Part shown: positions 37,655-48,117 of the stretch, piece after piece
Layout of the letters: every line of letters begins with the position of its first letter
Numbering within the stretch: position 1 is the first letter of the stretch
Origin: Misgurnus anguillicaudatus
Taxonomy: Eukaryota; Chordata; Actinopteri; Cypriniformes; Cobitidae
Assembly: GCF_027580225.2 (NCBI RefSeq)
Contig: NC_073352.2
Span: 30,374,001 to 30,438,000 of the forward strand
Direction: 5' to 3'
DNA length: 64,000 nt
The notes under the pieces: model-generated
Told to the model about the DNA's origin: nothing
The model's input: the letters and a program-made list of their open reading frames with translations, nothing else
Database searches by the model: none
Translations under genes and position numbers: made by a program

Positions 37655-38190
37655 AAACCAGCGTTGGTTTAAAAATAGATGAACCAAGCTATTGGGTTAA
37701 ATGAACCCAGAAAATGTTTATATCTGACCCAATAATGGCTTAAAACAACCCAGTATTTAGTTTAAAGGTGCATGGTGTAATATTTAGAAGGATCTCTTGA
37801 CAAAAATGCAAAATAATATACACATCTATATGATCAGGGGTGTATAAAGACCATTCATAATGAACCCTTATGTGTTTATTACCTTAGAATGAGACTTTTT
37901 ATCTATATACACAGAGGGTCCCCTTACATGGAAGTCGCCATTTTGTGCCGCCATGTTTCTACATTTCTAAACTTTTTTTTACCAAGTTCTCTCCGACGAT
38001 GACATGTTTGTCTAGTGGCAGCTACTGTAGCTTCTCTATGTGTTCTCTATGTTGTGCAATCCACAACCTGAACACTAGATGCCGCTTAAATTTACACAGT
38101 GCACCTTTAAAACAATCCAGCATATAAGAATAGTTTTTCCATTTCCTTCCCAATGCTGGGTTGAAAATAACCCAGCCTATTTGTGTGTAT
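37655..38190. repeat. ACCCAG-rich repeat hosting a TTAA MITE
   Basis: Both sides of the MITE at 37762-38110 carry phrases such as GAACCCAG, AACAACCCAG and GAAAATAACCCAGC that belong to a common fish repeat. They read continuously across a TTAA when the MITE is removed. Confidence 0.55.
37762..38110. mobile_element. TTAA-flanked MITE, family 4 (copy 2)
   Basis: TTAAAGGTGCATGGTGTAA on the left and TTTACACAGTGCACCTTTAA on the right, with the same interior landmarks as 34805-35190. Confidence 0.92.
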
Positions 38191-40175
38191 GTCTCCAAAA
38201 TACAGCAAGACTATTTAGCTTTGTGTTCAATCTGATTGTTTGAAGCTTTTTCATTGATCAAGACCAGGTGGTGATAATCTTAATATAACAGCGTCAATAA
38301 CTAAACATATTTGCTTGGCGTCGATACTAGAAAGGCATTTTGATATTGATATTCCTGTGTATTAGTCAACCTGAATTCAAGTCACACAGAAGCCAGACGC
38401 AACAGTCACATGACCTTTATAAAAGTCACCACTATGGAATAGACTCTCCCGAATGCTGTTTTTCTTTGACAACATGAAACAAAAGCTAAAATTATGTGGC
38501 TTTTACCGGTACAACAAATCTGTCATGGCAAGTTAAATGTCTAAGAAGGGCAAAAACACACCGTAAATAAGCCATTACAAACAACAAGCCTCCATTTTTG
38601 GATGAGGTGGTTACACAAATCCATTCGGGCCCATTTGGACCTGTAAGAAATGACTCATTTATTAAATCATCTGCCGAGCGCTGTGTGCCGTTCTAAGCAG
38701 CCCACCTATCCGCCCCGTGCTTATTACCAATAGCTGCTATTTGCAAAAACCTTACGTGCACCCGTCGCAGCGCTGATTTTTCATAAGCTAGAAAATCGTG
38801 GGTTTTCCACAGGAAATCATCAAGGCAATTTAGAGATAAATGAAAGGTGCGATGTGGAGAGGGGCACGTCTGCATCCTAGCCGTGCAGGTTTAGCTAGCC
38901 AGTGGTTACGAGTTCAGAAGTTCAGATTTGATTCAATAGCTTTGCCCTGAAACAAACAAACTATCAGCAGAATTCAAGTTTGCTAAGGTGCACAAAAAAA
39001 AAGAGCAATCCGCATATTTTTACAAAATGCGGAGTGATAAAATGCATCTAAAGCAGCGTGTAGGAGTTAAAAACTCTGATTTTATGGACCTCCTGAGAAT
39101 TAGGCTTTAAAAAGCTCAAATGTTAAGAAGTCATAAGCATGTACATACTTAAATTCCTTACTTGCTTTGTTTTATAGACCCCCATCTAAAATGCACTACT
39201 TTAAGATAGCATCGTTGAGCAGTCACCTGCTTGCATGTTTGTGTTTGGATCCCAGTAAAGATATCTTTAATATGCACCTTATAAATATTTGAACAATTGA
39301 AATGCATCTGTAAACGTGTTGAGAGATTCTCCGCCCTGGGAATTAAGCATTAAGCATTCAGCTACGGCTTTTGCTGTGACACGAGCCCCAGACAGCATCT
39401 TTACACCAATTCCTTTGTGAGGTGATGATAGCCTTGTTATGGAAATTCTCTTTTCTGTGTTTAAGACAAAATGTCTCTTATGGTTTAAATGGCCCTGTAA
39501 TTGCGATGCGATAAACATGCATCAAAGAGTGATGCGGGGAGAATGCAGATATATTCTAATTACAGAAGCCATTTGGAAATAAATAAAAGTGGCTGCTTTC
39601 GACTCTCGCGTGACGGGCACCTCCGACACCCGGTGAATGGGGACTGGAGAATGCTGCAGTCGAGCAAAAACACACTTGCACTTTCTCGCATTCGGGCTGC
39701 GTGCGTGCGAGCTCTTTGATCTGTGTTCTACTTTCACTTCATTCCCTCAAGTATTCGCCGTTTTCAACAAAAATAAGTGCAATGGGAAAAAATGCATACT
39801 AGGAGAATCAGCCCCCTCACACAGCTTCTTTTCAACTGAGCTTTATCATTTTTTTTCAGTTTAGCATCAATAGCACAATAACTGAGATGGAAGTCAAAGC
39901 ATACGGCCTGTCTGTTTAACTTAGAAACTATAGCAAAATTATGAACAATAGCACAAATAAATATATGCAAATAAAAATAAACAGTGCTGTTCATGTTTTC
40001 AGGTACAGCACAAAAACTAAATAAAGTAATCAGGTAATACTGGATAGCCTTTACTGTGTATATTGAAATAATTCTAATTAAAATTACAAAAGTTATTCAG
40101 TCAAGAGAAGAAAACAATGATTTTCTTTGTCTGTGGTTTGATTAACATTAAAAACTGCAACAGGTTTATACTCTT
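38191..40175. other. Mostly unique non-coding stretch
   Basis: 38690-38880 and 39490-39730 are balanced in composition, without repeats, and might be conserved elements. Overlapping frames on both strands at 39501-39737 show no domain. No exon signals stand out. Confidence 0.3.
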
Positions 40176-40935
40176 ATGCTGCGTTTACACCAGCCGCTGT
40201 AGAGGCGTTAAAGCGCGAGTGATTTCAATGTTAAGTCAATGTGAAAATGCGTAGATGTGCGTCTGGAGGTCTCGCGGCGCAAATGAGGTAGACGCGATTC
40301 ACGCCTCTTCGCGCGAATTGAACGTCTGGCACGGTATGCCCGAATGGTGCTTTTTGTGCATTTTGTGTTTGACGCGAATTTGCGGTGTATGCCCGAGTTG
40401 AAAAATGTGTACTTTGCCGGATTTTCGCGCCGCGTTAACCAATCAGGAGCCTGCTTGCTGTTGTGGCAGTAGCCCCGCCCGGAGTCACTCATTCAACATG
40501 AAGGAACGCTTGATATTGTCTGTGAGCAGTCACCCAGAGCTATGCAACACAAGTTCTTATTTCTATAGAGACAGGAATAAAAAGGACCTCGCTTGGAAGA
40601 GTGTCAGTGAGGACATAAGTTGTAAATACACATTTCACTTTTGAGTCACGTGACGTTAATCGACCCGAGCCGTTTATTTTCACCCTATGGTAAGGTGACT
40701 AAATACAAACTGGTAACTCTCTCGATAAATGCACAATCAACATCAGTCATCTTGCAAACAGACAAGCGCATAGCACTTGCCCCTCCCACAAGAAGCGGAT
40801 TTTGCCTCTTGATTTTTCCGCACATCTACTTTGCTCTAGACGGGCGAATGCATTCAAACTGTTTAAGCGGCAAACTAGGCGCGGTAGACACCATTTTGAC
40901 GCCTGAAACGCGGCGTCACTTTAAATGCACCAACC
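40176..40935 (+). mobile_element. Harbinger-like element with a MADF exon
   Basis: The left end reads TGCTGCGTTTACACC followed by GAGGCGTTAAAGCGCGAG. The right side carries related inverted words (GACGCCTGAAACGCGGCG, TGCACCAACCC). The exact right boundary is not clear. The interior encodes a MADF-type peptide, which is typical of the second ORF of PIF/Harbinger elements. Confidence 0.6.
40498..40621 (+). pseudogene. MADF/Myb-SANT-like first exon
   Basis: From ATG at 40498 the frame reads MKERLILSVSSHPELCNTSS and then YFYRDRNKKDLAWKSVSEDI. This has the hallmarks of a MADF domain: LI..V..HP.L, YRDR.KK and AW..VSE. MADF is a DNA-binding Myb-like fold, and in PIF/Harbinger transposons such a protein is thought to help the transposase bind the ends. 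The frame stops 8 codons beyond, just after a plausible donor GTAAAT (40622), so this may be exon 1. Only about 41 residues of a domain of roughly 80-90 are present, and no further exon can be read before the element ends. Probably non-functional. Confidence 0.65.
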
Positions 40936-40944
40936 CAATATTAC

Positions 40945-41373
40945 TAGGGCTGTAACGATTTATCGTGCAAATGCGTGTTTTCTCAATGAATGAATTTGAA
41001 TGAATTACGGTGAAATGCCGCCACATCCAAAAGCCAGGTGGCGCTCTCGTGCAGAAACTCCAATTGTGCAACAGAAGAAGTAGCATTACGAACCCTATTC
41101 CAGGAAATGTCTACAGGAATATGTATTTCGCCGTTTTTCAGATTGTTTCAGGTATTTTCATGATAATAAAGAAAATTTTGAATGATTTTGTTCAACGAGT
41201 GTTGCTTTTTTTAAATGCACGTTATAAACGACTCAGACTCATAATGATTTTAGATTAATAACGGACTTCTTACTGACCAAAACGCATGGAACACAGAATC
41301 GCGATGCAGCGATGCAGATTCGATTTTAGACAGGTCTTTTTAATGGGACACACGATATATCGTTACAGCCCTA
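40945..41373. mobile_element. 429-bp hAT-type MITE, TAGGGCTGTAACGAT ends
   Basis: Left TAGGGCTGTAACGATTTATC and right, inverted, ATATCGTTACAGCCCTA. Flanks AATATTAC (40937-40944) and AATTTTAC (41374-41381) match at 7 of 8. The interior is without transposase. Confidence 0.88.
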
Positions 41374-41381
41374 AATTTTAC

Positions 41382-41700
41382 ACATGCATTTTATTTCTCA
41401 ACAACTTATATTTATTTAATGTGTAAAAGACTTTTACTACTATAATCAGGGCGTTTTGAGATAATTTTGTTTCAAAATGTCTCAAGTGCAAAAAAAAAAC
41501 TGTTTTTGCGCTTTAAAGGTGCGCGCAAACAAAACTTATCAAGCAATGCGTGAGTAAAGTATTGAAATCTTTAATATTTAAATTGCATCGCTGCGAACAA
41601 CACACATTAATTTTAACACGTTTGTAATAATTATCTTACCAATGATGCACAAAGAAATCCCTTATGTTGCAGTAAGTTAGCTAACTATGTAACAAAATTC
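41382..41700. other. AT-rich stretch left of the nested element
   Basis: No coding sequence or recognised repeat. Confidence 0.3.
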
Positions 41701-41958
41701 CAGGGGCCTCATTTATCAACAATGCGTAGAAAATGTTCTATATTTTTACCTACGAATGAAATTTAGTATTAAGCACAAAAAAAAAATTCGTACGCACATC
41801 AGTAAGTTACCCTTGATGAAAAATCCCACTTGTTCTTAAGCACCATGCTCGTGGACGTTCATAGTCATTTGCATTCCGAAACGCCTCCAATGAACCATAT
41901 ATGGTGACAACACCTCCTGTTATAAGTCACGTGGTTGTGCTTTTTCCCTCATCCAATA

Positions 41959-42053
41959 ATGGCACAGAGAGCGAAAAAGAGAAACTTTACAGACACAGAA
42001 ATCGAGTTACTGGTGGATGAGGTTAAATCTTAATAACACATATTGGGCCCTAT
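41959..42053 (+). pseudogene. Myb/SANT-like ORF of the outer element, 5' part
   Basis: From ATG at 41959 the frame reads MAQRAKKRNFTDTEIELLVD and then EVKS before a TAA. (K)RNFTDTEIELLVDEV is the start of the Myb/SANT-type DNA-binding domain found in the accessory protein of PIF/Harbinger elements. The sequence resumes after the insertion of 42054-45891 as LFGSLNARGMTNKRKQ (45896 onward). The two halves form one domain, precisely interrupted near the first helix. Later substitutions also added the stop. Confidence 0.65.
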
Positions 42054-42306
42054 TTTAACGATCTGAAACGCAAGTCCGAAGCGCAAAGCGAAAGTGACTT
42101 TGTGGGCGGATCTTGGGCGCTGTTGCTATTTTCCCGGCGGGAGAAATAAGTCTTGCGCCGGGCGCAAATCAATAAGGGGTTGGTCTGAAGTAGGTTCATT
42201 ATTCATAGGTGTGGTTTGGGCGTAACGTCAAATAAACCAATCAGAACGCTATCCAACATTCCCTTTAAATGCAAGGGCGCAAGTTCCATGGCGGGTTGCT
42301 ATTATT

Positions 42307-42415
42307 ATGACGGATTTGACAGGCGCACGCCAGGAGCGGTTCACAGCCGCGGAGACCGACGTTCTTGTAAGAGCAGTCAAAGACAGAGAAGTTGTTTTGT
42401 ATGGGGATGGGAGTA
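42307..42415 (+). pseudogene. Myb/SANT-like ORF of the middle element, 5' part
   Basis: ATG at 42307 opens MTDLTGARQERFTAAETDVL, then VRAVKDREVVLYGDGS. (E)RFTAAETDVLVRAVKDRE is the first helix region of a Myb/SANT-like domain, homologous in layout to the outer element's RNFTDTEIELLVDEV. The frame is cut at 42415 by an inserted TA-flanked element and resumes at 44992. The protein would be a DNA-binding partner of a PIF/Harbinger transposase. No transposase ORF is visible, so this copy is non-autonomous. Confidence 0.7.
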
Positions 42416-44989
42416 TGGAATAAATTTCCCGCCTAATGTATTGAGGTCATGGATCAAAAAATAATATGCGTGAATGAAAAAATAATAAGCGCAAATTTGA
42501 TCTTTAAACAGAATTAAAATTAAATTGCACAAAACTGAAAAACGAATGCAAAGTTATCCAAATTGCATACAAAATGACATTTTCTTTGTTTATATTACTC
42601 CTTTATTTCTTCTCTTTATTTGTTTTGTATGCTTGTGCTGTTTTTTCTCTTGCTCTTATTTCCACACTCTGCACTTGCTTTTCCAAAAGTTGCAGTTAGA
42701 GTTTCATGCAAATCAGGGCGGACTTAAGCGTCACCATTGGTCCGCTAGTTTTAGATTGACAGCTCCTTTAGCAAATCACTTGAAGGGGAAGTTGACGTCA
42801 CTCCAGTGCGACTCCCGGCTGCATAGTCGTGCAGGAGAGGATGGATAACCGTCAGCTGGCAAATATTAGACAATTAAATATCATTAAACAAAATATTGTT
42901 AGTGTTTGACAGAAATACACTTATGTCTGTTGTGAGTACTCTTTGTCAGTTCTTTAAGATAATGTGTCATCCAAGTAAATGAAAGTCCGTTAAAGTCCGT
43001 TTAGGTTTAGGCAGTGGAGTGAGTCTTTGCAGTTTAAGGCTAAAATGAATTACATACATTGGCTTTACAAATTCTATGCTCAGTACACTATAATGATAAA
43101 GTGATAATAGTTAAGTTATGTGCAAACGTATACAGTATAAAACTAAAAATATTACGATATCATAAGCATTCAGACCTTTCATAGATGGCTGTCTGCTTTT
43201 TAGGACAAATACATTTATGAAATTACCATTGGTAGGCTTCAGCCAAGTTGTACATCTGAACGATCTTGACCAAAAAAAAAAAAAAAAAACATAATAGCAA
43301 ACGGCCTGAATATCAGTGTGGTGCTTCAGGTTTTTATTTTGAATAAATGTTTGTGTTTCCTGTAGGGGATTTCCCAATATTGATAAGAAATAACGCATTT
43401 TCAAACCAATTGCTTTTGTTTTATTTTCAGACCCATTGTGTTTACTCTGGCATTACATTATTTGTATTAATACAAATAAATAATACAAATGAACAATACA
43501 GAAAAAGCTTTGTTTATTATCTGTGCTAGGTATAGATGAACTGCATAACCGAGTTAAATGACACAAATTAAAATAACTGTATGCTAAATTTACATAAATT
43601 ATAAACTGATGCTTTAAGCTCCAAAGTATCCAGCAAGCTGCACAAAATGAAACTAAATATATACAATCTCTGAATTGTTAATCTCCATTAATAGTCCTTT
43701 ATTGAGCCAGTATTCATATTCTGACAGCATACAAAGAAAATCAGTTTAAAAACACCACATTACTTTCTTGCATATGACGTGTGTGAATAAATAGATACAC
43801 ATAATATACTTTAAATATTGGACATATATAAATATTGGACATAAGGAGATGGTTTAAAGATGTTTAAAATCTCCAGCATGTCTCTTGATGTGTCAGAGCC
43901 AGAACACAGAAATGGATCAAAGTAGCCAGATTTAGTGCAAAGGTTTATTTATCACCACATATATTAAGATTATTAAGGTAACAGGCGGGGTTGTAGAAAG
44001 GCTACATGTGTTTCAAACTGTACACGGGAAGGCACGTGTACAGTGTACAGTTTTATAGGACCTGTTGCAATAAGACCACGTTATATTGTGCCAAAAAGTT
44101 TGCAATATAAACGTAAAAACAAATATATAAACATGCATTTAAATCCAGCACAAAAATGCCACTGTGAGTTTATAATGAGCACATTAAAAGCAAAAGTATT
44201 CATATAATGGCATTTAATGTCTCGTATTACAATAAATATAGCTCCCATGACTTCACATAACAGCATAAATTCATGAATAAACATATAAATAAGCAGGATT
44301 GATATGCAAACTGTATTATTATTACTTAAATAAAGGTAATATTACTGAAGTAAACTTTGAGGTAAATACGCTAAGCGCTAACCGCTAAGTTTAAATAAGC
44401 TCAATAACAGTAGAAAAATTAAATTTTCTCTCAAAACGGACTCTATAAATGCCAATAATTATATTTAAAGAAACTGTACATGCATACTTCACTACCTGTG
44501 AATATACAAAAAGTTATCTGAAATTATCAAAGCCCATCTGACGGTTATCCAGCTTCACCTGCTTTGAGTCGCACCGAAGTGACGTCATCACCCTCTCTTC
44601 GACTGATTGGCTAGAGGAGGAGCTGTCAATCTAAAACTAGCGGACCAATGGTGACGCTTACGTCCGCCCTGATTTGCATGAAAGTCTAACTGCAACTTTT
44701 GGAAAAACAAGCGCAGAGTGTGGAAATAAGAGCGAGAGAATAAACAGCACAAGCATACAAAACAAATAAATATGAGCAAAAAATATTAGAGAGAAGAAAT
44801 AAAGGAGTAATATAAAGAAAGAAAATGTCATTTTGTATGCAATTTGGATAACTTTGCATTCGTTTTTCAGTTTTGTGCAATTTAATTTTAATTCTGTTTA
44901 AAGATCAAATTTGCGCTTATTATTTTTTCATTCACGCATATTATTTTTTGATCCATGACCTCAATACATTAGGCGGGAAATTTATTCCA
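42416..44989. mobile_element. 2.57-kb element with ~440-bp inverted arms and TA duplication
   Basis: TA (42414-42415 and 44990-44991) flanks TGGAATAAATTTCCCGCC and its exact inverse. The arms run from 42416 to about 42854 and from about 44538 to 44989. The outer ~100 bp are essentially identical and the inner parts are diverged. Frames in the two arms translate to similar peptides (e.g. HHWSASFRLTAP) only because the arms are copies. The 1.7-kb centre is AT-rich with no transposase. The class is uncertain; a TA target suggests Tc1/mariner-type mobilisation. Confidence 0.85.
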
Positions 44990-44991
44990 TA

Positions 44992-45264
44992 TGGGAGAAA
45001 CCCGCTCGAATCAGCGTCGGTTAAACAGGCGTGAGAGGAAATAGCCGCAATTGTCTCATCTGCTGCGCTAAGCACTACAATGATGTCAGGAGACGGGGGG
45101 ATCCCAAGCTTGCCAGCATAAATCGGGCACGCCGGGCACACAGGAGGACATCGCTGCGTCCATCCTCATTGCTGAAAGGGTTTGGGGGCTTTGAAATCGG
45201 ACACAAGAAACGCAAGCAAGGGTCAACCCCAAAGTACACTTACAAATCAAGTTCACATACATGA
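44992..45264 (+). pseudogene. Myb/SANT-like ORF of the middle element, 3' part
   Basis: Continuing from 42415 across the TA site, the sequence reads MGETRSNQRRLNRR, then with a stop where Trp is expected EEIAAIVSSAALS, then after a frame slip KHYNDVRRRGDPKLASINRA. EEIA...V and the YNDVRRRG helix are the second and third helix signatures of the Myb/SANT-like domain in such elements. At least one nonsense change (TGG to TGA) and one frameshift show decay independent of the insertion. Confidence 0.68.
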
Positions 45265-45891
45265 AGGTTTCTTATGAAAACATTTTAATTATTATTTAGA
45301 TAAAATAAACGTAATACAGCCACACAACAAACTTATGAAAATATTTTAATCGTTATTTGCATGATAATTGTTTAACGCTGCCACACAAAATAAATAAAAA
45401 CTATCACCACAATGCTCACCACAATGATTTCCCTTATCTCATGTATTACTATTTTTTATTGTAACAATTTATGATTTAATGATTTCCCTTATCTTATATT
45501 TTTTATTGTAATAATTTATGATTTGCAAAAATAACTGTTGCATCTGTGTAGATTAGATAAGCAATGCGCGTTGTGCACGCTATACATTATGGTCAAGCAT
45601 GCGCCCTTAAAATAGCATAATGAACCATGCGCAACGCGCCACTGACTTTAGACTAGTTTTTTTTGGTTAGTAGCGCAATTGTTTTTTGAAACTGCAAAAT
45701 AGCATAAGAGATGGTTTGCGCCGGAGCACGCCTCCTTTTTTGCGCTGAACCGCCCAGGGAGCGCAAGTTCATTCCCTAGTTTGCCGACGTGCGTCTGTGG
45801 AGGGAAAAAGCCGCTGTGCGCCGGTGCAAAATACGAAATGATACATGCGTCACTGACAAAGTCAATTGCGCTGGGTGCAAGATAGGGCCCA

Positions 45892-46379
45892 TACTGTTTG
45901 GTTCACTTAATGCGCGAGGAATGACTAACAAAAGAAAACAAATCTGCATAGGAACATGTTACCAGTGAGTTTAATTCCATTGGGTATGAGAACACTCCTA
46001 GAAATAAAAAGTGGTTTGACATTAAATTATCAGCCAAAAAAAAAAAAAAAAAACGCGTCACAGCACACCGACGTGAAATCAGTGCAAATGGAGGAGGACA
46101 GACAATGACAGAACTTTCCACCTTGGACAGCAGCATTTAACCAGCATCAACGGCGCAATCTGAAACGCGCCCCCGGCGGATGGATGATTTTCCAAGTCTT
46201 CCAATAACGCAAGATAAGCCATTGCACTGCGTTGTCAGAACTTCATTTATAGCGGTACACACCAATTTGACGACAAATCACAAAACAATCATTAAATAGA
46301 CACTTCTTTACACACTGGGGATGATTCTGTGTAGTATCGCTATTCTACCACTAGATGCTCTGCGTACACATACTCAGAG
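45892..46379 (+). pseudogene. Myb/SANT-like ORF of the outer element, 3' part
   Basis: Immediately after the middle element the frame reads LFGSLNARGMTNKRKQICIG, the continuation expected after DEVK in a Myb/SANT-like protein ((V)LFG.....(G)(V/M)TNKRK). A stop follows soon after. The later part to 46379 is non-coding and leads to the hAT insertion. Only a fragment of the domain survives. Confidence 0.6.
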
Positions 46380-47754
46380 TAGGGCTGCACGATATATCGA
46401 AAATGTATCGCCATCGCGATAACTGTGTATGCGATATGCATATCGCAGGGAGCTGCGATAACTTGCATTTATTTTACGTGTCTATCATTTGAGTGTTGCA
46501 TGCTTAGATTGTCCAAATGACACCGATCAGAAGGTGGTTCCCACACACTTACTTTACTTGGGCGGCTCTCTCAAGTATATTAACAACTGCCCACGTATAT
46601 TTAGCATCAAATTTTGTTTTTTTTCTGTCCGTGATAATGACATTATGCGTGCGAGCAGGTCGTGTCTTTTCTGATAAGTTCGCTGTGCGTTCGCGTGCTT
46701 TCTGTTTCTCGATGAATGAGGTGCGACGCAAAGCTCAGTGTCACATTGTTTCCTTCCATGTTCCTGAACTTGATCACAGTTGTATCCATTAGAGGTCTTC
46801 ACGGAAGGACACGAGTCAATATTTTGAAAGGTCAGTCGGGTCCGAGTCGGTCCCATTTTAATTACTTCAGGTGCCGGGTCTGTTTAAACCCAAGTCGATC
46901 AGAGACGGCCGTGAAGAGTCAGTCAGCGCATATAGCGCATGTGCAGTCACAAGCGTGCCTCCGGTTTCTATGGCAATGAAAACTGACTCTTGGTTATATA
47001 AAGTCACGGCCACGCGCTGCACTTTCTTTCTCCCATGTTTATAGTATCATTATCAATGAACCGTCTTTTTATATGTTGGCTACAAAGATGGTAGCAAATA
47101 ACCAATGTTAATGCCAAGCCCATTGTACTGAACGAGAAGCTTAAACTGTCAAACAGTCATTATGTAAGCTGAATCTACATACTTTATATAGAGAGTATAC
47201 TTTTAAATCTAAAGTAATGACGGATTAAGCTCTTTTAATCTGCAACAGAGGAATAGAAAGAGAGGCAATTTTACTGCTTCTACACTATCAACTTTATATT
47301 CTTTAGACCTATTTATAATCCATAGACCTGCATTGTCTATCATTAATATATTATACATTTTATTGTATAAAGTTAGTCTTTCTACACCTCTCACAATGTT
47401 AATAAATCCCTTTAAAGGGGTCATATTCACAAGTTCATTCAGCTTTGTTCATGTCAAAGAGAAAGGAAATAGAGTTTGGAGTAGTTGGATTTATGAAATT
47501 AATATAAATATTCAATAAATCAAAGTACTGCGTTATGGTCACACATTACTAGTTTTTTGTCACATGTGTAGCATAGTTTAATTACATCTTTAGAATATGC
47601 ATTACCTCTTTATTTCATTGCATATCTAAATGCTAAAATAAAAGCAAATAAAAAATAATTTCTCTAAGTAAGACATATCGCAAGGCATATCGCCATCGCA
47701 CCCACAAACAGAACTATCGCATATCGCATATTTTCTCATTATCGTGCAGCCCTA
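46380..47754. mobile_element. hAT-type element, 1.375 kb, perfect 8-bp duplication
   Basis: Ends TAGGGCTGCACGATATATCG and, inverted, ATTATCGTGCAGCCCTA. Flanks ACTCAGAG are identical (46372-46379, 47755-47762). Subterminal repeats of ATATCGC/GCGATAT occur on both sides. Overlapping frames around 46489-46979 show no transposase domain. Confidence 0.93.
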
Positions 47755-47902
47755 ACTCAGAGGTGTGCGTATATTTACACACATTTCTACATATAAGTGC
47801 AATTTGATAAATTCCACACTTTGCGTAAAACTGTTCCTACGCACACTTTACGCACACTTCTGTGCGTACGCACGCTTGATAAATGAGGCCCCAGCAATAT
47901 TG

Positions 47903-48117
47903 ATATGCAAAAGCACCTTTTAGAGCAATGTCTGGTGCACGTTTTTTATTTTAATCGTGCTTCTGCGCACCAGTTATGTCCACTCTTGGTTATATCGAAC
48001 CTACAGCATATGTGACGGTTTGATTTCAATCATTGATTTTACATCGATTTCAATCTTTGACATGACCTTACTCAGTCAATATTAAAGAGATCAAGATTAG
48101 ATTTTCACAGAAAGATC
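47903..48117. other. Flank between two elements
   Basis: AT-rich, with ATATCGAACCTACAGCATAT and a repeated TTTCAATC word. I suspect an interspersed repeat but cannot place its ends. Confidence 0.3.

Larger units (their letters stand above)
42054..45891 (+). mobile_element. Middle element of the nest, GGGCCCTATTTTAACG type
   Basis: Left TGGGCCCTATTTTAACG and right, inverted, TTGCACC..TAGGGCCCA. Flanks TAT (42051-42053) and TAC (45892-45894) fit a decayed 3-bp duplication. GC-rich arms hold GCGCAAG and GGGCGG words typical of a large cyprinid family; a relative is at 51323-52493. It carries its own Myb/SANT-like ORF, itself interrupted by 42416-44989. Confidence 0.78.
41701..47894 (+). mobile_element. 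Outer Harbinger-like element, split by two insertions
   Basis: Ends GGGGCCTCATTTATCAAC and, inverted, TTGATAAATGAGGCCCC, 6.2 kb apart. Removing the insertion at 42054-45891 and the hAT at 46380-47754 leaves about 1.0 kb. The remainder encodes a Myb/SANT-type peptide cut by the first insertion. Flanks CAAAATTC and CAATATTG match at 6 of 8, which would suit hAT, while the encoded peptide suits PIF/Harbinger. The superfamily is therefore open. Confidence 0.75.

Noticed and set aside
42525..44880. Matching peptides from opposite strands (HHWSASFRLTAP)
   Set aside because: They arise because the two arms of the inserted element are inverted copies; no sign of real coding.
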